Origin: VGWB01 sp964480945
GTDB taxonomy: Bacteria > Bacteroidota > Ignavibacteria > UBA10030
Assembly (NCBI GenBank): GCA_964480945.1
Contig: CAYZRX010000006.1
Location: forward strand, 31,545 to 95,544
Direction: 5' to 3'
DNA: 64,000 nucleotides
The notes beneath the pieces are model-generated. The model was not told the DNA's origin and ran no database searches. It saw only the letters and a list, made by a program, of their open reading frames with translations. Positions within the stretch are counted from its first letter, which is position 1; the number at the start of each line of letters is the position of its first letter. The position numbers and the translations under genes were made by a program. Of the stretch, positions 26,960 through 36,141 are shown piece by piece.

Positions 26960-27304
26960 TTACTTGAAATTCTTGACAGCCACATCCCGTGTCTCCTCCA
27001 GGTCAAAAACGCTGGCAAGCCGCGTGATGACAAAAACGTTCTGCACGCCTTTCCCCACCTCGCACAGCTTGATCTTCCCTCCCGCTTTGGTGTACATCGT
27101 ATGGATCCCCACCAGCGCTCCTATCCCAGAACTGTTGATATACGTCACCCCCCCCAGGTCCAGCACGAGCTTTCTGTTTCCTTGCTCCAACAGATCGCGC
27201 GCTTTTGACTTCAACTCGTCGGTCTCCTCACCACCGATCAGCGAACCGCGTGGCTCAAGGACAGCGATCTCGAGGTTATTCATCGTGGAGACTTTCAGCG
27301 CCAT
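26960..27304 (-). CDS. STAS-domain anti-sigma-factor antagonist
   Basis: A 114-residue protein with the STAS fold. The motif VTYINSSGIGALVGIH contains the serine normally phosphorylated by a partner kinase in SpoIIAA/RsbV proteins. GAGGGAGGGGG before the ATG at 27304 sets the start. No anti-sigma kinase is adjacent, so the partner must lie elsewhere. It may control the Ton cluster or simply precede it. Family sure, role unknown. Confidence 0.88.
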   Translation of the reverse strand: MALKVSTMNNLEIAVLEPRGSLIGGEETDELKSKARDLLEQGNRKLVLDLGGVTYINSSGIGALVGIHTMYTKAGGKIKLCEVGKGVQNVFVITRLASVFDLEETRDVAVKNFK

Positions 27305-27577
27305 ACCCCCTCCCTCATGTGTGCGTTAAGGGTGATTGTTAACTGGTTGAGATCAGACACTTTTTCTTTCTGTCTCATCTAACTGGCAATCGTTGTGCCA
27401 TCGAGATGAGCCTGCGGAGCGGCGAAAAAAGCACTCTTCCGGCACATGACGACTTCATCGGCAGAAGGTGATTGAAAAATGCAATGTCAATCCTGACACA
27501 GGGACCCCGCTTGAAGCTAACCCGTTGAGGTGCAGACAGATAGGGACGCTTGCAGAACGCAAAGGAGAGAGGGATGT

Positions 27578-28906
27578 TCAAAGACCGTATTTCTTGCGCT
27601 TCCGCCATAATGTCGCAGGATCGATGCCAAGAATCTGAGCGGCTTCATCGTAATCCTTGGCGTTCTGGAGCACTCTCTTGATGTGAAGTTTTTCTATCTC
27701 CTCGAGGGACAGCGCTCGCGCTGGGCGTTCGAGAGCGGAGCGGATTTCCTCGGGTAAGTGGGTCTGATCTATGACCCCATTCTGGGCAAGAAGGACGGAG
27801 CGCTCCATCACATTTTCCAATTCTCGAACGTTACCACTCCATCGATAGGCACGAAGGGCCTTCATGGCATCTGCGTTCAGCTGCAGCGGCGCTTCCTTTC
27901 CGAACTTCTTCAAGAAGTGCTGGATGAGCAATCCCAAGTCCTCCGGCCGATCGCGCAGTGGAAGGAGTTTGATTCGCACCGCGTTGAGCCGATAGAACAA
28001 GTCTTCTCTGAACGTGCCTTCCTTGAGTGCCTCCTCGAGGTCGCGGTTCGTTGCCGCAATAATACGCACATCGACTTTGCGCGGTACGCTTTCGCCGAGT
28101 TTCTCAAACTCTTTGCTCTGCAAGACGCGCAGCAGCTTTGCTTGTATACCGGGCGAGAGATCTGCAACCTCATCGAGGAAGATCGTCCCACCATCCGCCA
28201 ATTCGAACCGACCCTGACGATCTTTGACGGCGCCCGTGAAAGCGCCCCGAACGTGCCCGAAGAGCTCACTTTCGAGCAGCTGCTCGGGGAGGGCGGCGCA
28301 GTTCACCTTGACAAACGGTCCTTCGGCACGCGGGCTTTTCTGGTGAATGAAATGCGCAAACAGCTCTTTCCCCGTTCCGCTCTCTCCTTCGACAAGGACG
28401 GAAATTGTACTTTCAGCCACGCGCGCGGCCAGATCAAGCTGCGCAAGCATTTCGCGGCTCCGCGTGATAATCTCTCCTGTCCCCTGCGTGACCGCAAGCT
28501 GGTCCCGCAGGCTCCGCACCTCCAGCTCCAGCTTGTGGTGTTCCCAAGCTTTCTGTGCAAAGAGCTGCAACTCCTTGAAGTCGAAGGGCTTCTGAAGATA
28601 GTGATAAGCCCCTTTCTTCATGGCATCGATGGCACTGTCGATGGAGCCATGGGCCGTAATGATCACAACGCTCGTGTCAGGCGAGTGCTTCTGGATTTCC
28701 TCCATCAATTCTATTCCGTCAATCGGCGCCATCTTCAAGTCGACGAACGCGAGGTCAAACTTCTCCTGACGCAGAATCTCAAGCACCTCCTGCGGCTTCG
28801 AGAACAGGCGCGTTTCATATCCGATGGAGGCAAAACAAATGCCCATCGTCTTGAGAATGTTCGGCTCGTCGTCAACAACAAGCACTTTTGGAACTCTCTC
28901 GTCCAT
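27578..28906 (-). CDS. Sigma-54-dependent response regulator (NtrC/AlgB type)
   Basis: The product has 442 residues. A receiver domain (VLVVDDEPN, phospho-acceptor D in AFVDLKMAP, K in LQKPFDF) is joined to an AAA+ activator domain. That domain has Walker A GESGTGKE, the sigma-54 contact GAFTGA, Walker B GGTIFLDEV and the arginine-rich sensor region. A Fis-type helix-turn-helix follows, with IDPATLWRKRKKYGL at the end. GAFTGA is intact, so it should activate sigma-54 promoters. It lies nine bases after the histidine kinase gene, so the two form one two-component system. No target promoter could be identified within the window. Confidence 0.93.
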   Translation of the reverse strand: MDERVPKVLVVDDEPNILKTMGICFASIGYETRLFSKPQEVLEILRQEKFDLAFVDLKMAPIDGIELMEEIQKHSPDTSVVIITAHGSIDSAIDAMKKGAYHYLQKPFDFKELQLFAQKAWEHHKLELEVRSLRDQLAVTQGTGEIITRSREMLAQLDLAARVAESTISVLVEGESGTGKELFAHFIHQKSPRAEGPFVKVNCAALPEQLLESELFGHVRGAFTGAVKDRQGRFELADGGTIFLDEVADLSPGIQAKLLRVLQSKEFEKLGESVPRKVDVRIIAATNRDLEEALKEGTFREDLFYRLNAVRIKLLPLRDRPEDLGLLIQHFLKKFGKEAPLQLNADAMKALRAYRWSGNVRELENVMERSVLLAQNGVIDQTHLPEEIRSALERPARALSLEEIEKLHIKRVLQNAKDYDEAAQILGIDPATLWRKRKKYGL

Positions 28907-28915
28907 CTCTGGCCG

Positions 28916-30802
28916 TCACACTAATGGAATGGTAAAGAAGAACGTGCTTCCCTGCCCGACAATACTCTCGACCCAGATTTTCCCCCCGTGCGCCTCCACA
29001 ACCTCTTTCGCAATTGCAAGGCCGAGGCCGACGCTTCCCGGCGTCGATTCCGTTGCCTGCTTCACTTGAACGAACTTATCGAAGATAGCCTCTACTGCGT
29101 CCGGAGGGATCCCGCGCCCGGAGTCCGCCACGGAGAGCCGAGCGGAATCATCCACGAGTTCCGACCGAATGATAACGTCCCCGTCCGGCGGTGTATAGCG
29201 GAGCGCGTTACTGACGAGATTGGTAATCACCCAGGAGAGCTGCTGCTGATCGCCCGCAATCTCAGGTATCGTCAGTGAGATCTCCGTCCTCAGGTGAATG
29301 TTCTTCTCTTGAAACTGCAGGCGCAAGGGTTTGAGGGCTTCGTCAACAAGGGACCGCAGATTGATCTTCTCCCGCTTCATCTCATACTTGCCTGATTCCA
29401 GTCTGGAGAGATCGAGCAGTTCCCTCACAAGTTTCGTCAACCGTTCACAGTCGTCCTTTGCGGTGGAAAGCATATCAAGCTGACGCTCGTTGACCTTTCC
29501 CAGCACCTCTTGTGACAGAATGTCGATCGCCATGTTGATCGACGTCAGCGGCGTTCGCAACTCGTGCGAAACGGTGGCCATGAATTCAGACTTCATCCTG
29601 TCGAGGTTTTTGAACTGGGTTACATCCTGCAGCAACGTGACGACACCCTGGACGTTCTCCCTTTCGTCTACAATCGTGGTCTGGCGCGGACGAAAATAGA
29701 GAGTCTGATTCTCTTCCTGAACGGTGAGGAGAAGATCACGCGCGGCTTGTTCCGAACCGCGCGCTGCCCCCGGAGTCAGCAGCAGGAGCCACCGCTTGTC
29801 CTGCACGATCTCGCCCAGGAGCTTGGTCTGCCATTCGCGGTGCCCGACGTTCAAAACCTTCATCGCCGCCTGATTCATCAGAAGAAGGTGATTCTCCTGG
29901 TCTGTCACAATCACGGGGTCCGGGATGCTCGCGACAATCGCCTCAGACTTCTTCTTTTCCGCGACCAACTGGTGTACGTTCATCGCTTCGTACTCACGCA
30001 ACCGCTCCGTCATCTTGTTGAACTCTTGCCCTAACTCCCCGATTTCATCGTTCGTGGTAATGTCTATCTTCTGATTCAACTGTCCGCGCCCGATGCGACG
30101 CGCAATCTCAGAAAGCCTCTCCGCCGGCCTGATAATAGTTCTCGTGAACTGGACGCTGGCAAATAGGATGAGGATAATTGCCAGAATGGAGGTGAAAAGA
30201 ACTGCAAGCGCAGAATTACTGGTAGCCTCCCTTGCGCGCCTGTCAGCGGAAGCGACGGCCGTTTGATTGAACTCGAGATACCGATAGCATTGATCTGCCA
30301 ATCTCTGCGTGATCGGAGCAATGACGCTCTGCTGAAATCCGCGCGCCTTGCCCCTCTTCGCCGCACCTTTCAAAAGGTTGGAAAGAGAATCAGAGGCTTG
30401 CAGATAGGCTCGATAGCCCAGAACGATGCTGTCAATGACCGCAGGTTTTGGCGCGACCGTCACGCTGTCTTTGGCGGTGCCTAACCATTGTATGAAGTCG
30501 TCGCGGTTCTTGTTGAAAATCGCTATGGCGGAGTTCAGCTGGTCACTTGCCGTTATCTCCCTCCCAGGTGTCCCCGGAAGAGCAATACCGACATAGAGCA
30601 TCGACTCCTGGGCCTTCTGTTGCTGCTCGAGAGCCGTCGACATGTGTTGGGCAGCAAGCACGCTCTGAAAGTGCTCCCGGAAGATGCGGCCCACGGAATT
30701 TCGCAACTGAGACAGATTGTAGAGTGCCACGACGCTTGTCGCAAGGCTGATGCAGACGAGAAGGAAAAAGCTGAAACCGATTTTGTAGCGAAGGCTGCTC
30801 AT
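28916..30802 (-). CDS. Membrane sensor histidine kinase (KinB-like)
   Basis: A 628-residue kinase. It has a transmembrane helix at ~9-29, a ~160-residue periplasmic helical sensor domain, a second helix near 200-220, a HAMP domain, and a PAS domain (IPDPVIVTDQENHLLLMNQ). The kinase core follows, with phospho-histidine in SHELRTPLTS near residue 400, the N-box NLVSNALRYTPPDG, G1 DSGRGIPPDA and G2 GLGLAIAKE. It is paired with the sigma-54 activator downstream; domain order and partner resemble KinB/AlgB. The sensed signal is unknown. A good promoter match lies at 30908-30938. Confidence 0.92.
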   Translation of the reverse strand: MSSLRYKIGFSFFLLVCISLATSVVALYNLSQLRNSVGRIFREHFQSVLAAQHMSTALEQQQKAQESMLYVGIALPGTPGREITASDQLNSAIAIFNKNRDDFIQWLGTAKDSVTVAPKPAVIDSIVLGYRAYLQASDSLSNLLKGAAKRGKARGFQQSVIAPITQRLADQCYRYLEFNQTAVASADRRAREATSNSALAVLFTSILAIILILFASVQFTRTIIRPAERLSEIARRIGRGQLNQKIDITTNDEIGELGQEFNKMTERLREYEAMNVHQLVAEKKKSEAIVASIPDPVIVTDQENHLLLMNQAAMKVLNVGHREWQTKLLGEIVQDKRWLLLLTPGAARGSEQAARDLLLTVQEENQTLYFRPRQTTIVDERENVQGVVTLLQDVTQFKNLDRMKSEFMATVSHELRTPLTSINMAIDILSQEVLGKVNERQLDMLSTAKDDCERLTKLVRELLDLSRLESGKYEMKREKINLRSLVDEALKPLRLQFQEKNIHLRTEISLTIPEIAGDQQQLSWVITNLVSNALRYTPPDGDVIIRSELVDDSARLSVADSGRGIPPDAVEAIFDKFVQVKQATESTPGSVGLGLAIAKEVVEAHGGKIWVESIVGQGSTFFFTIPLV

Positions 30803-31492
30803 AGGACTCTGAGGAGCACGCGCCCCGGAAGTTTAGCTGTCAGAGGGCTTACCGGCATCATCAATCGGCATTCACAGAGGTGTGATTTGCTATTTGTGAT
30901 ACCTCAACAAAATTATCCCTTTTTTGTCCGAAACGCAAAAGGCCGGGGAAATGGTTGCTCAGAGCAGATGAAACCACGGTACCAGAGAGACAGAGAGGAT
31001 CGGGCTCTCCCCGGTAAGAGCGCGTTATGACATGCCCGTGCAAATAGACAAAGGGCAGAAATCCCGTCGCGGTGCCAGCCACGGTTCTCCCTTTCCGAGA
31101 TGGTCGTGTGCGAGGCACCATCGATAGGTTGCAGCTCGCGGACCGCTGGCACCCACAAATTCGGAGATATTCCTATTTGGCTCGGAAAGCCTCACTGAAT
31201 TGTCTGTGAAATGAGTCCGCTCTTCAGGCAAAGTCGAATTCCATCGCATATGAGGAACTCAGACGGGTGGCGCAAAGTTAGAATATCAGACAGACAGTCT
31301 CTTGTGAGAGCCTCAACGGCCCAGTATCGCTCTTTCTCACGAGACTGCGATCGTCACCGTTTGCGGAAGGGACAGCCGACGCCTCCAAATCAAGATGAAA
31401 ATGTCCAAAGTGCTTCCACCATCCGTCCTCCAAGGTTCTCACGGAGTATGAATTCTCCCAGCCACGATAGTGTGACAACCAGAGTGCAACTA
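30803..31492. other. 690-base divergent intergenic region
   Basis: It lies between the histidine kinase (minus) and the first M1 peptidase (plus). A promoter for the kinase is seen at 30908-30938. The middle holds a nine-base inverted repeat (31071-31079 with 31145-31153) enclosing a six-base hairpin (31099-31104 with 31117-31122). Short open frames on the minus strand here are not protein-like. No promoter for the peptidase genes was clearly matched. Confidence 0.5.
30908..30938 (-). promoter_or_regulatory. Promoter of the histidine kinase operon (Bacteroidota type)
   Basis: On the minus strand, TTTTG ends at 30936, then 20 bases, then TAATTTTG (30915-30908). This is a complete TTG-N20-TAnnTTTG match about 105 bases before the kinase start. 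Confidence 0.65.
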
Positions 31493-33490
31493 ATGAGATA
31501 TTGTTCGCTGCCTACCCTCCTGCTGTCCTCGCTCCTTCTTGCTCAAAGTCCGAGCAACTACAATCCTCACCAAGTATTTGATCCCGGATTCCTCAGCGAA
31601 TCAGAGACGACGTACCGAAGTGGTAGCGGCGCGCCAGGACCAGGATACTGGCAGAACAGGGCAGATTACAGGATCGCCGCGACGCTCGACACAGCCGCAA
31701 ATTTGTTGAGTGCTCACGAAGTGATTACGTATACGAACAGGAGCCCCGATGTCCTCCCCTACGTCTGGCTGCAGCTTGATCAGAATATCATGAGGAAGGA
31801 TTCCCGAGGGGCGCTGACTCAGCCGGGAAGGGGTCAATTCTTCGGGGCAGCAGAATCGGCAGAGGGTTTCGAACTGAAATCCATCCACGTGACCCATCGC
31901 GGCAAGCGATCGATCCCGACGTATACCGTAAGCGATACGCGGCTGCAGATTATTCTTCCCTCATCGTTGACGGCACATGGCGACCGCATCGATATTGAAA
32001 TCGACTATAGTTTCTCGATCCCCCGTCAGGGCGCGGGCCGCATGGGTCGCGGAGCTACCCAGTACGGAACCATCTATGATATCGCACAATGGTACCCGCG
32101 TATGGCGGTCTACGATGATGTGCGGGGTTGGAATAATCTCCCGTACCTGGGCTCTGGCGAATTTTATCTCGATTATGGAGATTTTGATTGTGCGCTCGAT
32201 GTCCCTGGAAACCAGGTCGTCGTCGCTTCCGGAGAACTGGTCAACCCGAAGGAAGTGCTCACATGGGAGCAGCGAAGGAGGCTTGACCAAGCGCGACGCA
32301 GCGACGAGACAATTTCGATCAGGACCCCCGAGGGAGTGAAATCGGGAGCAGAAACCGGGGATCGCACCCCCCGGAAAACATGGCATTTCGTTATGAAGAA
32401 TACCCGCGATTTCTCATGGGCAGCATCGAGTGCATTCGTCTGGGACGCAGCGCGCATCCGTCTCCCCAGCGGAAAACCTTGCCTTGCCATGTCGGTGTAC
32501 CCCGTCGAAAGCGTTGGCGACTCTGCGTACAACCGCTCTGCGGAATATGTGAAGAACAGCGTGGAGATATTCTCAGAAGACTGGTTTGAATATCCCTATC
32601 CTGCCGCTACGACTGTCGGCGGACCCGTTGGTGGGGAGGAGTACCCCGGGATCGTGTTTTGTTCGTGGGCGGCGAAAGGAAAAGACCTGTGGTGGATTAC
32701 GGCGCACGAGATCGGGCACAACTGGTTCCCGATGGTTGTGGGGTCGGACGAGCGTCGGTATGCGTTCATGGATGAAGGCTTCAACACGTTCATTGACATC
32801 TACGCGTCGGAGCAGTTTAACCACGGCGAATACGCGCCGAAGCGTGACGGGGAGTATGCTCCCCGCGGCGGCAACCCTGCACGGGAAATCGTTCCGCTCC
32901 TCCTCGACCCGGAAGCTCCCCCAATTCTCACGGCCGCCGATGCAATCCCGGGCCAGTACGTTCACCCGGTTGAATACTACAAGTGTGCCCTCGGCCTCGT
33001 GCTGTTGAGAACTGATATTCTTGGACCGGAACGGTTCGACCGCGCGTTCAGGGAATACATCAAAGAATGGGCGTTCAAGCACCCGATCCCGGATGATTTC
33101 TTCCGGGCGATGAACAGCAGCTCAGGCGAGAATCTCAACTGGTTTTGGAAGGGTTGGTTTGTGCAGACGTGGACGGTGGACCAACGGGTGAAGGAAGTGA
33201 AATATGTCGGCGATGACCCGGCCAACGGTGCGTTGATCACGCTGGAGAACGATGGCGAGATGCCTATGCCGGTAACCGTGAAAGTCAAGGAATCGAACCA
33301 GCACATCGGACGTGTGAGCCTTCCCGTGGAGGTTTGGGAGCGGGCGGGGGAATGGACCTTTCAGTACCCGTCGACAAGCATGATCGACTCTGTGGTCGTA
33401 GATCCCGATGAACATCTCCCGGATGTCGATCCGGCCAATAACGTCTGGACATCCGGTGTCACGACCGCACGGCCCAGACGTCATCAATAA
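31493..33490 (+). CDS. Secreted M1-family (aminopeptidase-type) metallopeptidase, copy 1
   Basis: A 665-residue protein starting at MRYCSLPTLLLSSLLLAQ, a signal peptide. The N-terminal beta domain (WLQLDQNIMRKDS) is followed by a gluzincin core: HEIGH at residues 405-409, with E428 in FMDEGFNTF as the third zinc ligand. The upstream exopeptidase strip reads GGEEYPGIVF, whereas the second copy has GGMEYPGIVF. A C-terminal beta domain ends the protein. No outer-membrane sorting domain is seen. Upstream in-frame starts at 31211 and 31448 would bury the signal peptide and are rejected. It is probably co-transcribed with its paralogue, 62 bases downstream. Confidence 0.87.
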   Translation: MRYCSLPTLLLSSLLLAQSPSNYNPHQVFDPGFLSESETTYRSGSGAPGPGYWQNRADYRIAATLDTAANLLSAHEVITYTNRSPDVLPYVWLQLDQNIMRKDSRGALTQPGRGQFFGAAESAEGFELKSIHVTHRGKRSIPTYTVSDTRLQIILPSSLTAHGDRIDIEIDYSFSIPRQGAGRMGRGATQYGTIYDIAQWYPRMAVYDDVRGWNNLPYLGSGEFYLDYGDFDCALDVPGNQVVVASGELVNPKEVLTWEQRRRLDQARRSDETISIRTPEGVKSGAETGDRTPRKTWHFVMKNTRDFSWAASSAFVWDAARIRLPSGKPCLAMSVYPVESVGDSAYNRSAEYVKNSVEIFSEDWFEYPYPAATTVGGPVGGEEYPGIVFCSWAAKGKDLWWITAHEIGHNWFPMVVGSDERRYAFMDEGFNTFIDIYASEQFNHGEYAPKRDGEYAPRGGNPAREIVPLLLDPEAPPILTAADAIPGQYVHPVEYYKCALGLVLLRTDILGPERFDRAFREYIKEWAFKHPIPDDFFRAMNSSSGENLNWFWKGWFVQTWTVDQRVKEVKYVGDDPANGALITLENDGEMPMPVTVKVKESNQHIGRVSLPVEVWERAGEWTFQYPSTSMIDSVVVDPDEHLPDVDPANNVWTSGVTTARPRRHQ

Positions 33491-33552
33491 CACACTCGCC
33501 GATGTGTTGCTGCGAATCAAAGACACCCATCACAGTAGAAAGGCCAAACCCC

Positions 33553-35538
33553 ATGAGCAATAGACTTACAGTGCTTCTGGCGTCCTGTGCGTTCGTGCTC
33601 TTCACGTCGCTGACGTTCGCTCAGGAATCGTCCACGTACAATCCCCATGAGACCTTCGACCCCACCTTCCTCAGTCAGCCCGGCACGATCTACCGCAGCG
33701 GCAGCGGCCAGCCGGGACCGGCGTACTGGCAGAACCGGGCCGACTACAAGATCTCGGCCGACCTCGACGACGCGGAAAACACGCTCACAGGCCACGAGGT
33801 CATCACGTACACAAACAACAGCCCCGATCCGCTCCCCTATCTCTGGCTTCAACTGGATCAGAACATGTTTCGGGAGGATTCGCGTGGAACCGCAACGACG
33901 CCCGTCGGCGGAACGAGGCTTGCCCCCAGGCAGTTCACGCATGGATTTGTTCTGAAGTCGGTGAGGATTGACGAGCACGGGAGAAGGTCCGATGCAAGGT
34001 ACGTTGTCACAGACACGCGCCTGCAGATTCTGCTGCGCGCCGCCCTGAAATCCAAGGGAGATGAGATCAAGATAGAGATCGACTACAGCTTCGAGATTCC
34101 TCCCTATGGCTCCGACCGCATGGGTCGAATGGACACGAAGAACGGCACCATCTACGAGATCGCTCAATGGTATCCTCGGATGGCTGTCTATGATGACGTC
34201 ATCGGTTGGAATACACTTCCATACCTTGGTCAGGGCGAATTCTATCTTGACTACGGTGATTTTGATTTTTCGCTCACAGTCCCGGAGGATCACCTCGTGG
34301 TCGCATCCGGAGAGCTCCAGAATCCGAAGGATGTCCTGACATCGCAAGAGCGAAAGCAGCTGGAAGCGGCCAGCAAGAGTGACAAATCTGTCATCATCAG
34401 GGGCGCTGATCAGATCAAGCCGCTCGACCAGCGTCCGCCGCATCTTGGCCGGAAGACGTGGCACTTCAAGATGTACAACGCACGCGATGTCGCTTGGGCT
34501 TCATCCCGTGCGTTCATCTGGGACGCGGCACGCATCAATCTTCCCAGCGGGAAGAAAAGCATCGCGATGTCCGTGTATCCTGTGGAGAGTGCCGGCGATT
34601 CTGCCTGGGGCCGGGCGACCGAGTACGTGAAGGGGACTGTAGAGTACAATTCAAAACAGTGGTTCGAGTACCCCTACCCTGCCGCGATCAACGTTGCCGG
34701 TCCCGAGGGAGGAATGGAGTATCCCGGCATCGTCTTCTGCAGCTGGCGAAGCAGGCGCGGCGGCCTCTGGGGTGTGACAACGCATGAAATTGGACACACC
34801 TGGTTTCCCATGATCGTCGGCTCCGATGAACGGGAGTACCCCTGGATGGATGAAGGGTTCAACACGTTCATCAACATCTATTCGACCAGGAACTTCAATA
34901 GCGGAGAGTATGAATCCCGGCGCGATTCCGCGCGGCGGTTCGTTCCTATGATGATGCGGCCAAGCGTCTTCCCTATCCTCACTTACGCAGATGCAATGCC
35001 CAGAAACGACCTCGGCAATCTCGCGTACTTCAAGCCGTCGGTAGGGCTGGTGATGCTGCGCGAAGTTGTCCTCGGACCCGAGCGATTTGATTACGCGTTC
35101 CGTGAATACATCAAGCGGTGGGCTTACAAACACCCGCAGCCGAAGGATTTCTTCCGCTCCATGAACGATGCCTCGGGAGAAGATCTGAACTGGTTCTGGA
35201 AATCATGGTTCACCGAAAACTGGAAGCTCGACCAGGCGGTGAAGGATGTCAAGTACGTCGACGGCGATCCTTTGAAGGGAGCTTTCATCACCCTCACGAA
35301 CAATGACAAGATGGTGATGCCCGCGACCGTCGAGGTGAAGGAATCCAACGGTCATAGCGGCCGGATAAATCTCCCCGTGGAGATTTGGGAAAGATCGGGG
35401 GAGTGGACCTTCAGGTATCCATCCACGAGCATGGTGGATTCGGTCTCCGTCGATCCCGATCACTTGCTCCCTGATGTCAACTCGGACAACGATGTGTGGA
35501 CATCCGGCGTGGTACCCCGTAGGCCCAGAAGAAGGTAG
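33553..35538 (+). CDS. Secreted M1-family (aminopeptidase-type) metallopeptidase, copy 2
   Basis: A 661-residue paralogue of the preceding gene, similar along the whole length (both have SSGEN/ASGED-LNWFWK, PVEIWERSGEWTF and a shared C-terminus). It starts MSNRLTVLLASCAFVLFTS with cleavage likely after LTFAQ. HEIGH is at 411-415 and E434 is in WMDEGFNTF. The zinc site is complete, so both copies should be active. The start at 33553 is chosen because of the signal peptide; the longer frame adds a Cys-rich, unsupported stretch. It probably trims peptides in the periplasm or outside the cell. Confidence 0.88.
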   Translation: MSNRLTVLLASCAFVLFTSLTFAQESSTYNPHETFDPTFLSQPGTIYRSGSGQPGPAYWQNRADYKISADLDDAENTLTGHEVITYTNNSPDPLPYLWLQLDQNMFREDSRGTATTPVGGTRLAPRQFTHGFVLKSVRIDEHGRRSDARYVVTDTRLQILLRAALKSKGDEIKIEIDYSFEIPPYGSDRMGRMDTKNGTIYEIAQWYPRMAVYDDVIGWNTLPYLGQGEFYLDYGDFDFSLTVPEDHLVVASGELQNPKDVLTSQERKQLEAASKSDKSVIIRGADQIKPLDQRPPHLGRKTWHFKMYNARDVAWASSRAFIWDAARINLPSGKKSIAMSVYPVESAGDSAWGRATEYVKGTVEYNSKQWFEYPYPAAINVAGPEGGMEYPGIVFCSWRSRRGGLWGVTTHEIGHTWFPMIVGSDEREYPWMDEGFNTFINIYSTRNFNSGEYESRRDSARRFVPMMMRPSVFPILTYADAMPRNDLGNLAYFKPSVGLVMLREVVLGPERFDYAFREYIKRWAYKHPQPKDFFRSMNDASGEDLNWFWKSWFTENWKLDQAVKDVKYVDGDPLKGAFITLTNNDKMVMPATVEVKESNGHSGRINLPVEIWERSGEWTFRYPSTSMVDSVSVDPDHLLPDVNSDNDVWTSGVVPRRPRRR

Positions 35539-36065
35539 GAGGAATCTGCGGGTGAGGTGAGGAAGTGTGGGGATGCGTGACGTGGGATGTGAAAGGTGGG
35601 ACGTGAGATAAGTAGGAAGAAGAGGGCGGGGCAGTCTTCAATAGCAGCTGGAGAGGAGTTTTCGCGGGAGAAGAGTCGGAGACCGCCTTGTCCTCTTTTC
35701 GCGTCCGAATCGTCACTTGACTCGCTGAGTCCAAGGAGCTTGCTGCCCCCTTTTACCGAAAAGAGAGGGGCGCCGACCACAGGCTCCCGCAAGATGAAAA
35801 CATCCTTGACGGGTCGAGCCTCACCCTTTCACCCCGTTCCTCCCATTGCCCTTACCGGTGGCAATCGCGCCGGTGACGATCGACATCTCACGTTGAGTTG
35901 TTCGATTGTTACCCACCTGCCAACTCACTCGGAACGATAGACTGCGCCTCTTCATCAGCCGCACATCTCCAACCTAGTTTCTCCTCCGAACAGCCTTTCG
36001 CGTCCAGTTTCCTCGGCGGCCGAGCATCCTCATCCAGGTCGCCCAACCTTTTGTCATAAAATAAC

Positions 36066-36096
36066 TTGCAGAGAATGCAACTTTTTTCTTAACTTG
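36066..36096 (+). promoter_or_regulatory. Probable promoter of the TetR gene
   Basis: TTG at 36066-36068, then 21 bases, then TAACTTG at 36090-36096, near the TTG-N20-TAnnTTTG pattern seen elsewhere in the window. It lies just upstream of the palindromic operator candidate. Confidence 0.45.
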
Positions 36097-36107
36097 ATCG
36101 TATAGAC

Positions 36108-36120
36108 TGACCAATAGTCA
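36108..36120 (+). promoter_or_regulatory. Palindromic operator candidate for the TetR regulator
   Basis: TGACcaataGTCA, a four-base inverted repeat around a five-base spacer, about 20 bases before the GTG start. A second half-like GGAGTCA follows at 36132-36138. TetR-family regulators commonly repress their own promoter at such sites, so autoregulation is inferred. Confidence 0.5.
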
Positions 36121-36141
36121 TTTACTAGACCGGAGTCAAAT

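Larger units (their letters stand above)
35539..36141. other. 603-base intergenic region upstream of the TetR gene
   Basis: The first ~100 bases are purine- and GT-rich with an imperfect tandem repeat around GTGGGATGTGAAAGGTGGGA (35583 on). A CCCCTTTT...AAAAGAGAGGGG hairpin lies near 35750. The last ~80 bases hold the promoter and operator of the TetR gene. No coding sequence is supported. Confidence 0.5.

Noticed and set aside
27375..27608. Short minus-strand frame after the sigma-54 activator
   Set aside because: It overlaps the activator end and has a composition unlike the neighbouring proteins.
31071..31153. A known riboswitch in the kinase-peptidase gap
   Set aside because: I compared the region with cobalamin, TPP and SRP RNA cores from memory and none fits; only the simple inverted repeat remains.
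30861..31249. Minus-strand frames in the 690-base gap
   Set aside because: They overlap each other in different frames and show no protein pattern or ribosome site.
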